The notes under the pieces were generated by a model. The model searched no databases. It was not told the origin of the DNA and was given only the letters and a program-made list of their open reading frames with translations. A stretch of 55,063 bases of DNA from Rhodospirillaceae bacterium (GTDB lineage: Bacteria > Pseudomonadota > Alphaproteobacteria > Rhodospirillales > JABHCV01): positions 1 through 55,063 of the forward strand of contig JABMOQ010000104.1 of NCBI GenBank assembly GCA_013204045.1, written 5' to 3'. How positions within the stretch are numbered: position 1 is the stretch's first letter; the number at the start of each line of letters is the position of its first letter. Of this stretch, positions 16,241-24,626 are shown piece after piece. The translations under genes were made by a program, and so were the position numbers.

Positions 16241-16927
16241 TCATTCGTCGCGGTGGGTTTTTTCCATCCGCTCGTGACGCTCCTGGGCCTCGATACTTAG
16301 GGTAGCGATCGGACGTGCTTCCAGTCGAGACAGACCGATCGGCTCGCCGGTTTCCTCACAATAGCCATAAGCGCCGGCTTCAATGCGCTCAAGCGCATCA
16401 TCTATCTTGGAAATAAGTTTTCTGGCCCGGTCACGGGTGCGTAATTCAAGGGACCGGTCGGTTTCTATGGAAGCCCGATCCGCGATATCCGGCTCCTGAA
16501 TTCCACCTTCCTGCAAATGCATGAGTGTTTCGTTCGATTCGTTCAGCAACTCGGCGCGCCATAACGTAAGCTTGTGACGAAAATATTCCGTCATCACCGG
16601 ATTCATGAATTTTTCTTTTTGTGAAGGACGGTAATCCGGGGCCAGAGTGACATTCATGGCTGTCGTTCTTCCTTTTATTTTTGCTCTTGATTTCGGCCCG
16701 ACAGTCTTTTTGGACTTGGCCTTTGGTTTGGTGGATACCTTAGCCTTGGCCTTGGCCTTAGCCTTGGGCTTAACCTTGGGCTTAACCTTGGGCTTAGCCT
16801 TGGGTTTAGCCTTGGGTTTAACCTTGGGTTTAGCCTTAGGCTTAACCTTGGGCTTAACCTTGGCGACCTTCTTGACCTTGGCTTTCGCCTTAGTCTTGCT
16901 CTTCGATTTTACTTTGGCTTTCGCCAT
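16241..16927 (-). CDS. dksA: DksA-type RNA polymerase-binding regulator with Lys-rich tail
   Basis: Binds the RNA polymerase secondary channel and acts with ppGpp. The DksA body starts at MNVTLAPDYRPSQKEKFMNP and continues with the coiled coil and a C-terminal region GYCEETGEPIGLSRLEARPIATLSIEAQERHERM. Only the first Cys of the zinc finger remains, as in other alphaproteobacterial DksA. In front is a tail of about 90 residues built from KPK, KAK and KVK repeats, like a histone H1 tail. Two starts are plausible. ATG 16927 (MAKAKVKS, after GGGAAAG) gives the long form; ATG 16657 has AGGAAG about ten bases upstream and gives the conventional short form. The tail is expected to bind nucleic acid (inference). 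Confidence 0.9.
   Translation of the reverse strand: MAKAKVKSKSKTKAKAKVKKVAKVKPKVKPKAKPKVKPKAKPKAKPKVKPKVKPKAKAKAKAKVSTKPKAKSKKTVGPKSRAKIKGRTTAMNVTLAPDYRPSQKEKFMNPVMTEYFRHKLTLWRAELLNESNETLMHLQEGGIQEPDIADRASIETDRSLELRTRDRARKLISKIDDALERIEAGAYGYCEETGEPIGLSRLEARPIATLSIEAQERHERMEKTHRDE
16739..16870. repeat. tandem low-complexity array encoding the DksA tail
   Basis: Near-identical 6- and 12-base units (TTGGGC/TTAACC/TTAGCC/TTGGCC on the plus strand) repeat for about 130 bases and encode the KPK/KAK/KVK tail. All units are multiples of three, so slippage would change tail length without breaking the frame. Confidence 0.85.
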
Positions 16928-17097
16928 GGCTTTCCCAATCGAGTTCCCAACCACGGTTTTAATCAGGCGCGGAATATAGTGGGGGTGGCTGGTCCCTGCA
17001 AGGGGGCTTTTCCATAAATGCCGGTAGCCGCACAAATAGGGCACTTCTGACCTTGGAATGGCGTCGTTTCGATAGTAAATAGCCTGTAGCGGGGGGA

Positions 17098-17523
17098 TTA
17101 ACGAGTCAGCTTGGCGATTTCAACCTCGGCACGCAATTCGATCTCGTCGATAATCTGATTAAGCCTCGGATCATCTGTGCCGCGTCGTTGCGCCCGCATC
17201 TTCTGGGCAAGATTACTCAGTTTTTCCTTGGGGATAGCCCCCAACAGCAAATCCCGGCGCAGTCCCTCAAGGTGATCCAGCAGGTCCGCTCCGTATCTCG
17301 TAGCCAGATTCCGCGAACGCCGGTCCATAGAATCAGGGGCTTCCTGAACGCTGAGAATGACATCCATTGAATTGACAGCGACGGATTCCGTCGCCCCCGA
17401 AGTTTCAGACACACTCGCCGCTTCTTTAAGATGTTCGGCAAATTCACTACCCTTTCCCGCAGATACTTTCTTGCGAGATGCGGTAGTTGTCGATTTTCCT
17501 AAACCTACTTTGGAAACTTTCAT
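17098..17523 (-). CDS. fliX: flagellar assembly regulator FliX
   Basis: 141 residues. The C-terminal half carries the FliX signature: GADLLDHLEGLRRDLLLGAIPKEKLSNLAQKM, then DDPRLNQIIDEIELRAEVEIAKL. In Caulobacter, FliX is a trans-acting partner of the sigma-54 activator FlbD and couples early basal-body assembly to late gene expression; flbD is at 50098 here. The N-terminal 60 residues are basic and Ser/Thr-rich. It is divergent from the first hook gene, and a perfect CtrA-like box lies 85 bases upstream of its start, consistent with control as an early gene. Confidence 0.9.
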   Translation of the reverse strand: MKVSKVGLGKSTTTASRKKVSAGKGSEFAEHLKEAASVSETSGATESVAVNSMDVILSVQEAPDSMDRRSRNLATRYGADLLDHLEGLRRDLLLGAIPKEKLSNLAQKMRAQRRGTDDPRLNQIIDEIELRAEVEIAKLTR

Positions 17524-17607
17524 GTCGTATGTTCAAGCATTCTCGGGTTGTTGTCGGCGGATGCGTACCCGCACCACACCCTACACTAAAGCATGCACCG
17601 CACGGGT

Positions 17608-17622
17608 TTAAAAAGCGGTTAA
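17608..17622. promoter_or_regulatory. CtrA-like box upstream of fliX
   Basis: TTAA-AAAGCGG-TTAA, a perfect match to TTAA-N7-TTAA, 85 bases upstream of the fliX ATG on the minus strand. It is the best CtrA-like box in the window. Confidence 0.6.
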
Positions 17623-17709
17623 GCCGGAAGGACACGACCATTCATTATCTCTTGCGGTAGGCCATTCTCGGCGGGTGGGCAGAACATGCATCAAGACGGA
17701 AAATGTAAC

Positions 17710-17725
17710 CCCGGCAATATCTGCA
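17710..17725. promoter_or_regulatory. FlbD-type dyad upstream of the first hook gene
   Basis: CCC-GGCAA-TAT-CTGCA, eight of ten dyad matches, ending 95 bases before the -24 GG of the promoter at 17818. A further short palindrome, ATGCCA-AAA-TGGCAT (17732-17746), lies seven bases to the right and may be part of the same control region. Confidence 0.5.
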
Positions 17726-17817
17726 CTCCCCATGCCAAAATGGCATAAACGCCACCTACCGGACGATGGCATCCAAAATAAATGCTTTATTATCAAATAG
17801 TTGTGCAACGAACAAGG

Positions 17818-17834
17818 TTGGCATCCATCTTGCT
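17818..17834 (+). promoter_or_regulatory. sigma-54 promoter of the first hook gene
   Basis: TTGGCATCCATCTTGCT: GG at 17820-17821 and GC at 17832-17833 with ten bases between, close to the full consensus. The expected start near 17845 gives a leader of about 87 bases to the ATG at 17932. Confidence 0.85.
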
Positions 17835-17931
17835 TTAAAAACAATGGAATTTCATGTCAGCCCGGCTTTAACCGCAGGCAGACCCAGAACGTCCGGGCGG
17901 CAAACGCTACAAAAACGGAGTTGCGACTAAG

Positions 17932-20172
17932 ATGACCGTATATTCGGCCTTTTCCATACCCACATCCGGCATGATGAGCCAGGCGCATTCGCTCAACAAC
18001 ATTGGCAACAATATTGCCAATATATCGACGGGTGGATACAAGCGAACCGAGACGAATTTTTCGACCGTTCTGAGCAGAACCTCTTACCAGCAGTCTGATC
18101 TGGGCGGTGTCAGGCCACAGGATGTCAGCCTGATATCCAAGCAGGGCAACATGGTGTCCAGCGCCAGTGATTTGGACCTGGCCATCAACGGGAAAGGATT
18201 CTTCATCTTTTCTACCCAGTTCAGCGGCGGCACAAACGTCTATGGTCGTGATGGCTCATTCGAGATGAGGACCGTCAACGACATCAGTGTGCCCGGCATC
18301 GGTGGCAGCACCCTTTCATCAAAAGACGGTTATCTTGTTGATAAAAATGGTTATTTTCTGCAAGGCTGGACGGCGGGTGCTGATGGAAGCTTCGCCTCGA
18401 AGACGCTTTCGTCGCTTCGCATAGACCAATTTGCCTTTCAAGATTTCGGCACGACGACCACATCGGGGAAACTTGACCTCAACCTTCCGGCCACTGATTC
18501 TCCCGGCTTCGGACAAGTCGATTCCATCCTGCTGGGCGGTACCGTCGAAGCCGGAGATATCTATAGCGTTACCGTCAGCGGCACCAAGGTCGACTACATT
18601 GTCCCTACCACGGGGGCAACCCTCGATAGCGTACGCAACGGCCTGGTCGCAGCCATCAATGCAGATACCACCGTCGCCGCCCTGGTCACGGCATCGGCCA
18701 GCCCGACAACCGGTACCCTGCTTATTACCGGCAAAGCGACAGGCGACACCTTGACCACCTCTGCCTCGGTAACAGACGCTGGCACCATGGACACAACTGC
18801 TGTCCTGAATAAAGTGCAGTCCGCCATCGCCGGCAAAGCCCAGTTTTACAATATTGAAGTCATTGATCTGAACAATAAGCCCCGTTCGGCCCGGATGGAT
18901 TTTTCCAAGACCGATACCAACACCTGGAAACTGGAAGCTACAGTACCGACAGTGCCAGTCGCCCAGGTCGATACAATCAGCTTAGCCGGTACCGTTGAAG
19001 CCGGAGACATTTACACTACTACCATCAATGGAACGACCCTCACCTACACGGTTCTCGGTTCCGAGGGCACCATTGATGGCGTGCGCGACGCTATTGTCGC
19101 TGCCATCAATGCCAACACCAGCGTAAATGCCTCGGTCACGGCCGCAGCAGCTGGCGCCGGGAAAATGACCCTGACTTCCGACTCTGCAGGCACTGCAATC
19201 ACCACGACGGTCAACACAACCAACCGAACAGCCGTCGCCCAAAAAGAAACGGTGACGATTGCCACCGGTTCATCCCAAGCCAATGATGTTTATACGACAA
19301 CTGTTGCCGGCAACATATACACCCACACCTCGCTCGTTCCTGAAACCGAGACGGTAATCGCAAATGCCCTAGCGTTACAAATTAACGGCGATCCGAATGT
19401 CAGCGCAATTAGTGCTGCGGGCGTTATCACCATCACCGCGCTCGTCCCTGGCACGGCTTTCGCGTCAGCCGCCACCGTCGTCACCGACTTTGACTTAGGC
19501 GGTGACGCACTGGCGGCGACGGACCTGGTCACTCAGGCCAACGTTGTCGCCACTGCGGATAACACATCGACGGTGGCGGTAACGACCGCCAATGCGGGAG
19601 CCGGAACGGATTCCACAACTGTGTCGACTATCGTTTTTGATGAAAACGGGAAACTTATAACCCCGACATCAGGAACTGTTTCCATGACCCTGAACTTCTT
19701 GGAACAGGGAAGCTACGCCGCAAGTTCGGCCACCATGACTCTTGATATCAGTAAAATTTCGCAGTTTTCAGGGGACTTCCTCCCCATCAGCTACAGCCAC
19801 AACGGCTTCGCTGCCGCCGATTTGCGGACGATCAGCTTCAACGGCTCCGGGGAGATCGTCGCCAATTTCGATAACTCGACCAATCGCACCGTTTACAAAA
19901 TTCCCCTGGCCGTGTTCTCGAATCCCAATGCGCTGGCCTCTAACAACGGCAACGTCTACGAGGAAACAGAGAATTCCGGAACGGCGCGGGTCGTTGCGGC
20001 GGACGACAGCGGTTACGCGACCTTCCTGCCCAACACCCATGAATTGTCCAACGTTGATATGGCCGGTGAATTCTCGCGCATGATCATGACCCAGACCGCC
20101 TACAACTCGTCGGCGACTGTCTTTAAAACCGTCGATGAAATGGTGATGACGGCGCGCGACCTGAAAAGGTAG
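17932..20172 (+). CDS. FlgE-type hook protein with repeated insert modules
   Basis: 746 residues. The termini are those of the FlgE/F/G family: SLNNIGNNIANISTGGYKRTE at the start, GKGFFIFSTQFSGGTNVYGRDGSF near residue 90, and MAGEFSRMIMTQTAYNSSATVFKTVDEMV at the end. The centre (about 196-525) holds three copies of one module, beginning near residues 196, 346 and 438. The first two have the pattern VD(S/T)I-GGTVEAGDIY-TV-GT, a VR-(I/L)VAAINA helix and a threonine-rich strand end; the third is diverged. Such inserts form the outer D2/D3 surface of hooks. A second, fliK-flgD-linked hook gene (41098) is the more conventional flgE, so this copy may build a separate segment or alternative hook. 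Single gene under its own sigma-54 promoter; flgI follows 253 bases later. Confidence 0.85.
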   Translation: MTVYSAFSIPTSGMMSQAHSLNNIGNNIANISTGGYKRTETNFSTVLSRTSYQQSDLGGVRPQDVSLISKQGNMVSSASDLDLAINGKGFFIFSTQFSGGTNVYGRDGSFEMRTVNDISVPGIGGSTLSSKDGYLVDKNGYFLQGWTAGADGSFASKTLSSLRIDQFAFQDFGTTTTSGKLDLNLPATDSPGFGQVDSILLGGTVEAGDIYSVTVSGTKVDYIVPTTGATLDSVRNGLVAAINADTTVAALVTASASPTTGTLLITGKATGDTLTTSASVTDAGTMDTTAVLNKVQSAIAGKAQFYNIEVIDLNNKPRSARMDFSKTDTNTWKLEATVPTVPVAQVDTISLAGTVEAGDIYTTTINGTTLTYTVLGSEGTIDGVRDAIVAAINANTSVNASVTAAAAGAGKMTLTSDSAGTAITTTVNTTNRTAVAQKETVTIATGSSQANDVYTTTVAGNIYTHTSLVPETETVIANALALQINGDPNVSAISAAGVITITALVPGTAFASAATVVTDFDLGGDALAATDLVTQANVVATADNTSTVAVTTANAGAGTDSTTVSTIVFDENGKLITPTSGTVSMTLNFLEQGSYAASSATMTLDISKISQFSGDFLPISYSHNGFAAADLRTISFNGSGEIVANFDNSTNRTVYKIPLAVFSNPNALASNNGNVYEETENSGTARVVAADDSGYATFLPNTHELSNVDMAGEFSRMIMTQTAYNSSATVFKTVDEMVMTARDLKR
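18517..19500. repeat. three tandem module repeats within the first hook gene
   Basis: Diverged repeats begin at about 18517, 18967 and 19244, each 250-310 bases. A fourth member is in flgL at about 25284-25540. Modules 1 and 2 and the flgL copy are similar at DNA level around GTCGAT, GGTACCGTCGA and GATAT(C/T)TA; the third is the most diverged. Confidence 0.7.
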
Positions 20173-20218
20173 GAACTCCCTCTAAATTTATTCTGAAACA
20201 GTTGGAGATGAAAGCTAG

Positions 20219-20234
20219 CCCGGCATTTTCTACC
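20219..20234. promoter_or_regulatory. FlbD-type dyad upstream of flgI
   Basis: CCC-GGCAT-TTT-CTACC, seven of ten dyad matches (the weakest of the five), ending 106 bases before the -24 GG of the flgI promoter. Confidence 0.42.
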
Positions 20235-20337
20235 GCCTTGTGAGGCCTTTTCTCTTCATCATGGAGTGAATGAACCCATAACGTAAGGATGCAACATAAA
20301 TATCCTTTTAATTCAAAGCACTAGGTGGATTTGGTTT

Positions 20338-20354
20338 TTGGCACGAAATTCGCA
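20338..20354 (+). promoter_or_regulatory. sigma-54 promoter of flgI-flgJ-flgN-flgK-flgL
   Basis: TTGGCACGAAATTCGCA: GG at 20340-20341, ten bases, GC at 20352-20353. The -24 half is perfect. Expected start near 20365, so the ATG at 20369 would be almost leaderless and is not the flgI start. Confidence 0.8.
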
Positions 20355-20425
20355 AGAAAACAGGGGGAATGGTGCCAAATACAGCTGCCACAAACGAATA
20401 TACGGGATCTCGAAGCAGGAATAAA

Positions 20426-21619
20426 ATGACTAATAAGATGAAAATCACGGGAAACATTGAATATTCGGAGGGAATTGCCGAGGTGGATAGTACCATCCGG
20501 ACAATCCGCCAGCTTTTTATCTGTTTCATCGCCGGCCTGTTTGCCGTGCTGATCGCCGCGACCTCGGCCCAGGCGGCCTCCAGAATCAAGGATATCGTGT
20601 CCTTTGAAGGCGTCCGCGACAATATGCTGGTCGGATACGGCCTTGTCGTCGGCCTCAACGGAACCGGCGATTCACTGGCCAATGGGCATTTCACCAAACA
20701 AAGCCTGCAGGCCATGCTCAACCGGCTAGGCGTCAAGCCGACCGACGCCGGGCTCGATTCCAACAACGTCGCCGCCGTTATGGTGACCGCCGTCTTACCC
20801 CCATTCGCCCGCAAGGGATCACGCATCGACGTCACCGTCAGTTCCTTGGGCGATTCCTCGAGCCTGCTCGGGGGCACCTTGCTGGTAACTCCCGTTCTTG
20901 GTGCAGATGGCGAAGTTTATGCCGTTTCCCAGGGACAGCTCGCGGTCGGCGGCTTTGCCGCATCTGGAAATGCGGAAACCATAACCAAGGGCGTGCCGAC
21001 AAGTGCGCGTATCGCTAATGGGGCCATCATTGAACGCGAGGTCAATTTCGAACTGGCCAGCTTGAAGTCCATCAAAATGACGCTGCGTAACCCGGATTTT
21101 ACCACCGCGCGCCGCATTGCACAGGCCATCAACGCCTTCTTAGGCACTTTCGCCGCCCGTCCAAGCGACCCGACAACGGTCCAGCTTGAAATTCCTGGTG
21201 ATTACAAAGGCGACGTTGTCAACCTGCTAACTGACATCGAACAGCTTAGGGTCGAACCCGACCAGCTTGCCCGGGTGGTCATTGACGAGCAATCCGGCAT
21301 TATTGTTATGGGCGAGAACGTGCGTATCAGCACCGTTGCTATTGCGCAAGGGTCCCTGACGATCCGCATCACCGAATCTCAACAGGTATCACAGCCTGGT
21401 CCCTTCGCCGAAACAGGCGATACGACGACTGTTGCACGCACCGATATTGCCTTCGACGAAAACACCGACCGGCAACTGGCAGTCGTCAACGAGGGCATCA
21501 CCCTGCAGGAAATGGTCAACGGGTTGAACGCGCTTGGCATCGGCCCCAGAGACATGATTACCATATTGCAGGCGGTCAAAACAGCCGGTGCCATGCAGGC
21601 CGAAATCGAGGTCATGTGA
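20426..21619 (+). CDS. flgI: P-ring protein FlgI
   Basis: Periplasmic P-ring subunit around the rod. The sequence from SRIKDIVSFEGVRDNMLVGYGLVVGLNGTGDS to the final LNALGIGPRDMITILQAVKTAGAMQAEIEVM is canonical. Start: the frame is open from 20369, but the sigma-54 start point near 20365 and AGGA six bases before ATG 20426 favour 20426. This leaves about 25 residues before the hydrophobic signal segment (LFICFIAGLFAVLIAATSAQA), so ATG 20438 is also possible. The mature domain is of normal length. It overlaps flgJ by one base and heads a five-gene operon. Confidence 0.95.
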   Translation: MTNKMKITGNIEYSEGIAEVDSTIRTIRQLFICFIAGLFAVLIAATSAQAASRIKDIVSFEGVRDNMLVGYGLVVGLNGTGDSLANGHFTKQSLQAMLNRLGVKPTDAGLDSNNVAAVMVTAVLPPFARKGSRIDVTVSSLGDSSSLLGGTLLVTPVLGADGEVYAVSQGQLAVGGFAASGNAETITKGVPTSARIANGAIIEREVNFELASLKSIKMTLRNPDFTTARRIAQAINAFLGTFAARPSDPTTVQLEIPGDYKGDVVNLLTDIEQLRVEPDQLARVVIDEQSGIIVMGENVRISTVAIAQGSLTIRITESQQVSQPGPFAETGDTTTVARTDIAFDENTDRQLAVVNEGITLQEMVNGLNALGIGPRDMITILQAVKTAGAMQAEIEVM

Positions 21620-21945
21620 TGAACACATCATATACCAGCGCCACGACCATGCAGGCAGATGTCGCGATGGCACAGGCGAAGCACATGCCGACCCCGACCA
21701 AGTCAACAAGCATTACTTCTATTCGCAAGGTTGCACAGGATTTCGAGGCCTTTTTTCTCGGCCAGATGCTGCAACCCATGTTCGCAAACCTTGATGTCGA
21801 AGAGCCCTTCGGCGGCGGTTCCAGCGAACAAATGTGGCGCTCGCTGCAGGTCGATGAATACGGCAAGGCGGTCGCCAAGAATGGCGGCATTGGGATTGCC
21901 GATAATCTGGTTAAGGAAATGCTGAAAATGCAGGAAGGATTGTAA
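21619..21945 (+). CDS. flgJ: rod-binding protein FlgJ (N-terminal domain only)
   Basis: 108 residues with the rod-cap motif KVAQDFEAFFLGQMLQPMFANLD followed by GGGSSEQMWRSLQVDEYGKAVAKNGGIGIADNLVKEML. It lacks the C-terminal muramidase domain of gamma-proteobacterial FlgJ, as is usual in alphaproteobacteria, so peptidoglycan must be opened by a separate enzyme. ATG 21619 overlaps the flgI stop (TGATG) and has GAGG upstream; GTG at 21616 is in frame but less likely. Confidence 0.9.
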   Translation: MNTSYTSATTMQADVAMAQAKHMPTPTKSTSITSIRKVAQDFEAFFLGQMLQPMFANLDVEEPFGGGSSEQMWRSLQVDEYGKAVAKNGGIGIADNLVKEMLKMQEGL

Positions 21946-21947
21946 TC

Positions 21948-22391
21948 ATGGATGCAACCGAAAGGCTATTGGGCCTGATCGATATCACTGAACAACTTGC
22001 AGCCCTGTTAATGAAAGAGAACAAGGCGCTGAAAGATCAGCAAGCCGATGAAGCCACCAAACTGCTGACAGAAAAAAACAATCTCAGCCGCATTTACGAA
22101 ACCCGGGTGCGCGGGTTGATGGATGACCAGGAGGCACTTTCGAAGACAGATGCCGGCCTGCGCCAGAAACTGCGCGAGATCGGCGAGAAGGTGAACGCGA
22201 TGATCATTGAAAACGCATATCTTCTCAAGGTCGCCATCGACACCAACCGGCGTATCGTCGATATGGTCGCCGATGCGGTTAAAACACAAAAACCCGGTCC
22301 CGGAACCTACAGCGCCAATGGAACATCCGGAAATGACGAAGTGCATTCCGCACCAAGAAACATGGCTATTTCGCTGGATCAGTCACTCTAG
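21948..22391 (+). CDS. flgN: FlgN-like export chaperone
   Basis: 147 residues, almost wholly helical: RLLGLIDITEQLAALLMKENKALKDQQADEATKLLTEKN at the start, a second long helix to about residue 110, then a flexible tail. Size, coiled-coil character, and position between flgJ and the junction genes flgK and flgL fit FlgN, the chaperone that delivers FlgK and FlgL to the export gate. Similarity in this family is weak, so the call rests on layout and neighbourhood. AGGAAGGA precedes the start, which lies two bases after flgJ. Confidence 0.75.
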   Translation: MDATERLLGLIDITEQLAALLMKENKALKDQQADEATKLLTEKNNLSRIYETRVRGLMDDQEALSKTDAGLRQKLREIGEKVNAMIIENAYLLKVAIDTNRRIVDMVADAVKTQKPGPGTYSANGTSGNDEVHSAPRNMAISLDQSL

Positions 22392-22415
22392 GGTAACCCC
22401 AGAGGGAGTTTTATT

Positions 22416-24617
22416 ATGAGTGGATCAATAACCGGCGCCCTGAGAACAGCCCAAAGTGGCCTGCGGACCAATCAGGCGGCGCTGGATGCTTCAGCCAACA
22501 ACATCGCTAACGTCAATACCGAGGGTTACTCACGCAAGAAAATCAACTTTGAAGCTAATGTCGTCAATGGTGCCGGTTCCGGAGTTATCATTTCCGAGAT
22601 TACCCGTATTGTTGACGAAGGATTGCTGAAAAACCTGCGCCAGGAATTGGGTAATCTGTCAAAATATGGCGTGCAGACGAATTTTTTTGAACGCATGCAG
22701 GAAATGTTCGGGGCTCCTGCCGATAACACATCCATCAGCCACATCATTTCATCGTTCACGCAGTCCCTGGACTCGCTGATCGACGCCCCAAGCTCCTCGC
22801 TGACCCAGAATGAAATGGTTCGCAAGGCCCGGGAAATGGTGGTGCGGTTTCAGGATATGACGACCACCGTACAAGACCTTCGCCTGCAGGCCGATCAGGC
22901 TATTAGCAGTGCGGTAACGGATATCAATGCCCTGACTGCATCGATAGGGGATTTCAACGATAAAATTGTCCGGTATTCTTCCGCCGGTCGAGACGTCAGT
23001 GACCTGAGGGATCAACGCGATCTAGCCGTCGACAAATTGGCCGCGCTGGTCGAAATCCGTTATTTCTACCGTTCAGATGGCGACATTGTGGTCTTTACAT
23101 CATCGGGGCGGACTCTCGTCGATAACATACCCTCAACGTTGTCACACACACCAACCAGTTCCATTAGTGCAACATCGACTCATTCCCAAGGCGATATTGA
23201 CGGCATTTATGTTGGCGCCAAGATCGCCGGCAATGATCTGACCAAAGATATCACCGGCGGTGCGTTGAAAGGCTATATCGATCTTCGCGATGATGTCCTG
23301 ACCAATCTACAAAGTCAGCTCGACGAACTGGCGGCAGAGATAAAAACGGTATTCAACCAGGTCCATAACCGCGGAACGGCCTACCCCGGCGCACAGTCCA
23401 TGTCCGGTACCCGCATATTCGTCTCGCCGGCAAACCAGACGATTGATATTGATCCATCCAACAGTGCCGCCGATGTGACTATCTCGCTGTACGATAACGA
23501 CGGCAATCAATCAGCGACGACGACCCTGAACACCATCATGCAGGTCGCCTATGGCGCCGGTGACCGAGCGGCCAAAGCATCTTATGCCCCATGGACCGTC
23601 AACGAGGTCGCCGCCCATATACAAGATTGGTTGCTGATCAACGGCACCGCGGCGGCTACTGTGTCAGCGGCTACCGGAAAATTGGAAATTAACCTCAATT
23701 CGACCACCCTGAACCTTGCCTTCCGCGACGAAACGGCACCGGCCAACGGCAGCACTCAAGCAGATATCTCTATTGGCTTCGATGCCAACTTTGATGGTGC
23801 GGTCGATGAAACAGTTTCCGGGTTTTCCAATTTCTTCGGCCTGAATGACTTCTTCGTCACTGGCCAGCCGAATAATATTCACGAATCGAACGTTATGGAC
23901 ACCACGTTCTCAGGCACCGCATCGACATTGAGCTTCCTTGATGGCGCCGTCAGTCTTGGCAGCGTCGTGGTTGCCGCTGGCGATGGGTTGTCGGAAATCG
24001 CCACCAAGATCAACAACGCCAATTACGGTGTGACAGCGACGATTATTGCCGACGGGTCCGGCAACCGGTTAAGAATTTCCCATAATAACGGCGCCAGTCT
24101 GGCCATCACCGGCACCAACACGTTGCTGACGACCCTTGGCATGCATGTAGCTGACGTTCGTACGGCCGGCGTCATCGACGTCAGAAGCGATATCATTTCC
24201 GCGCCGTCGAAAGTTGCCAGCGCAACCGTACAGTGGGATGCCAATCTCGGCTCCAGCGGCGAATATTTCCTCAGCGTCGGCGATAATACGAACGCCGTCG
24301 CCATGGCCAAGCTGATGACCTCTAAAAATACATTTGATGTATCCGGTGGCCTTGCGGGCTTGAACACCTCATTCGAAGATTATGCCTCGGCCATCCTGGC
24401 GACCAATGCCAGCAAGGGGGACAGCAACGAATTCAGCAGGGCCTATCAGGAGACCCTCAGCGACAGCCTGCAACTGAAATCCGACAGTATCAAGGGCGTA
24501 AACCTTGACGAAGAGATGTCAAACCTTATTCTATTTGAACAGGCCTATTCTGCAGCCGCCAGGGTTATTGCCGTCATCCAGAACATGTTTGACGCCCTTG
24601 ACCGGGTTATTGGCTAG
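22416..24617 (+). CDS. flgK: hook-filament junction protein FlgK
   Basis: First junction protein (HAP1). The N-terminus has the hook-family start with ALDASANNIANVNTEGYSRKK, then the FlgK helical domain (FFERMQEMFGAPADNTSISHIISSFTQSLDSL, VSDLRDQRDLAVDKLAALVEI), and ends MSNLILFEQAYSAAARVIAVIQNMFDAL. At 733 residues it is longer than E. coli FlgK (about 550). The extra length is in Thr/Ala/Asp-rich surface domains (about 320-620). GAGGGAG lies before the ATG, and flgL follows after nine bases. Confidence 0.95.
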   Translation: MSGSITGALRTAQSGLRTNQAALDASANNIANVNTEGYSRKKINFEANVVNGAGSGVIISEITRIVDEGLLKNLRQELGNLSKYGVQTNFFERMQEMFGAPADNTSISHIISSFTQSLDSLIDAPSSSLTQNEMVRKAREMVVRFQDMTTTVQDLRLQADQAISSAVTDINALTASIGDFNDKIVRYSSAGRDVSDLRDQRDLAVDKLAALVEIRYFYRSDGDIVVFTSSGRTLVDNIPSTLSHTPTSSISATSTHSQGDIDGIYVGAKIAGNDLTKDITGGALKGYIDLRDDVLTNLQSQLDELAAEIKTVFNQVHNRGTAYPGAQSMSGTRIFVSPANQTIDIDPSNSAADVTISLYDNDGNQSATTTLNTIMQVAYGAGDRAAKASYAPWTVNEVAAHIQDWLLINGTAAATVSAATGKLEINLNSTTLNLAFRDETAPANGSTQADISIGFDANFDGAVDETVSGFSNFFGLNDFFVTGQPNNIHESNVMDTTFSGTASTLSFLDGAVSLGSVVVAAGDGLSEIATKINNANYGVTATIIADGSGNRLRISHNNGASLAITGTNTLLTTLGMHVADVRTAGVIDVRSDIISAPSKVASATVQWDANLGSSGEYFLSVGDNTNAVAMAKLMTSKNTFDVSGGLAGLNTSFEDYASAILATNASKGDSNEFSRAYQETLSDSLQLKSDSIKGVNLDEEMSNLILFEQAYSAAARVIAVIQNMFDALDRVIG

Positions 24618-24626
24618 GAACGACAC

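Noticed and set aside
16739-16870. Tandem repeat array considered as CRISPR
   Set aside because: No spacers; units are in frame and encode the DksA tail.
16647-16979. 110-codon plus-strand frame of Leu/Gly/Ala repeats opposite dksA
   Set aside because: It is the reverse reading of the KPK/KAK repeat array and looks like a membrane protein only for that reason.
20369-20425. Earlier flgI start at 20369
   Set aside because: It lies about four bases from the expected sigma-54 transcription start and has no ribosome site; 20426 has AGGA.
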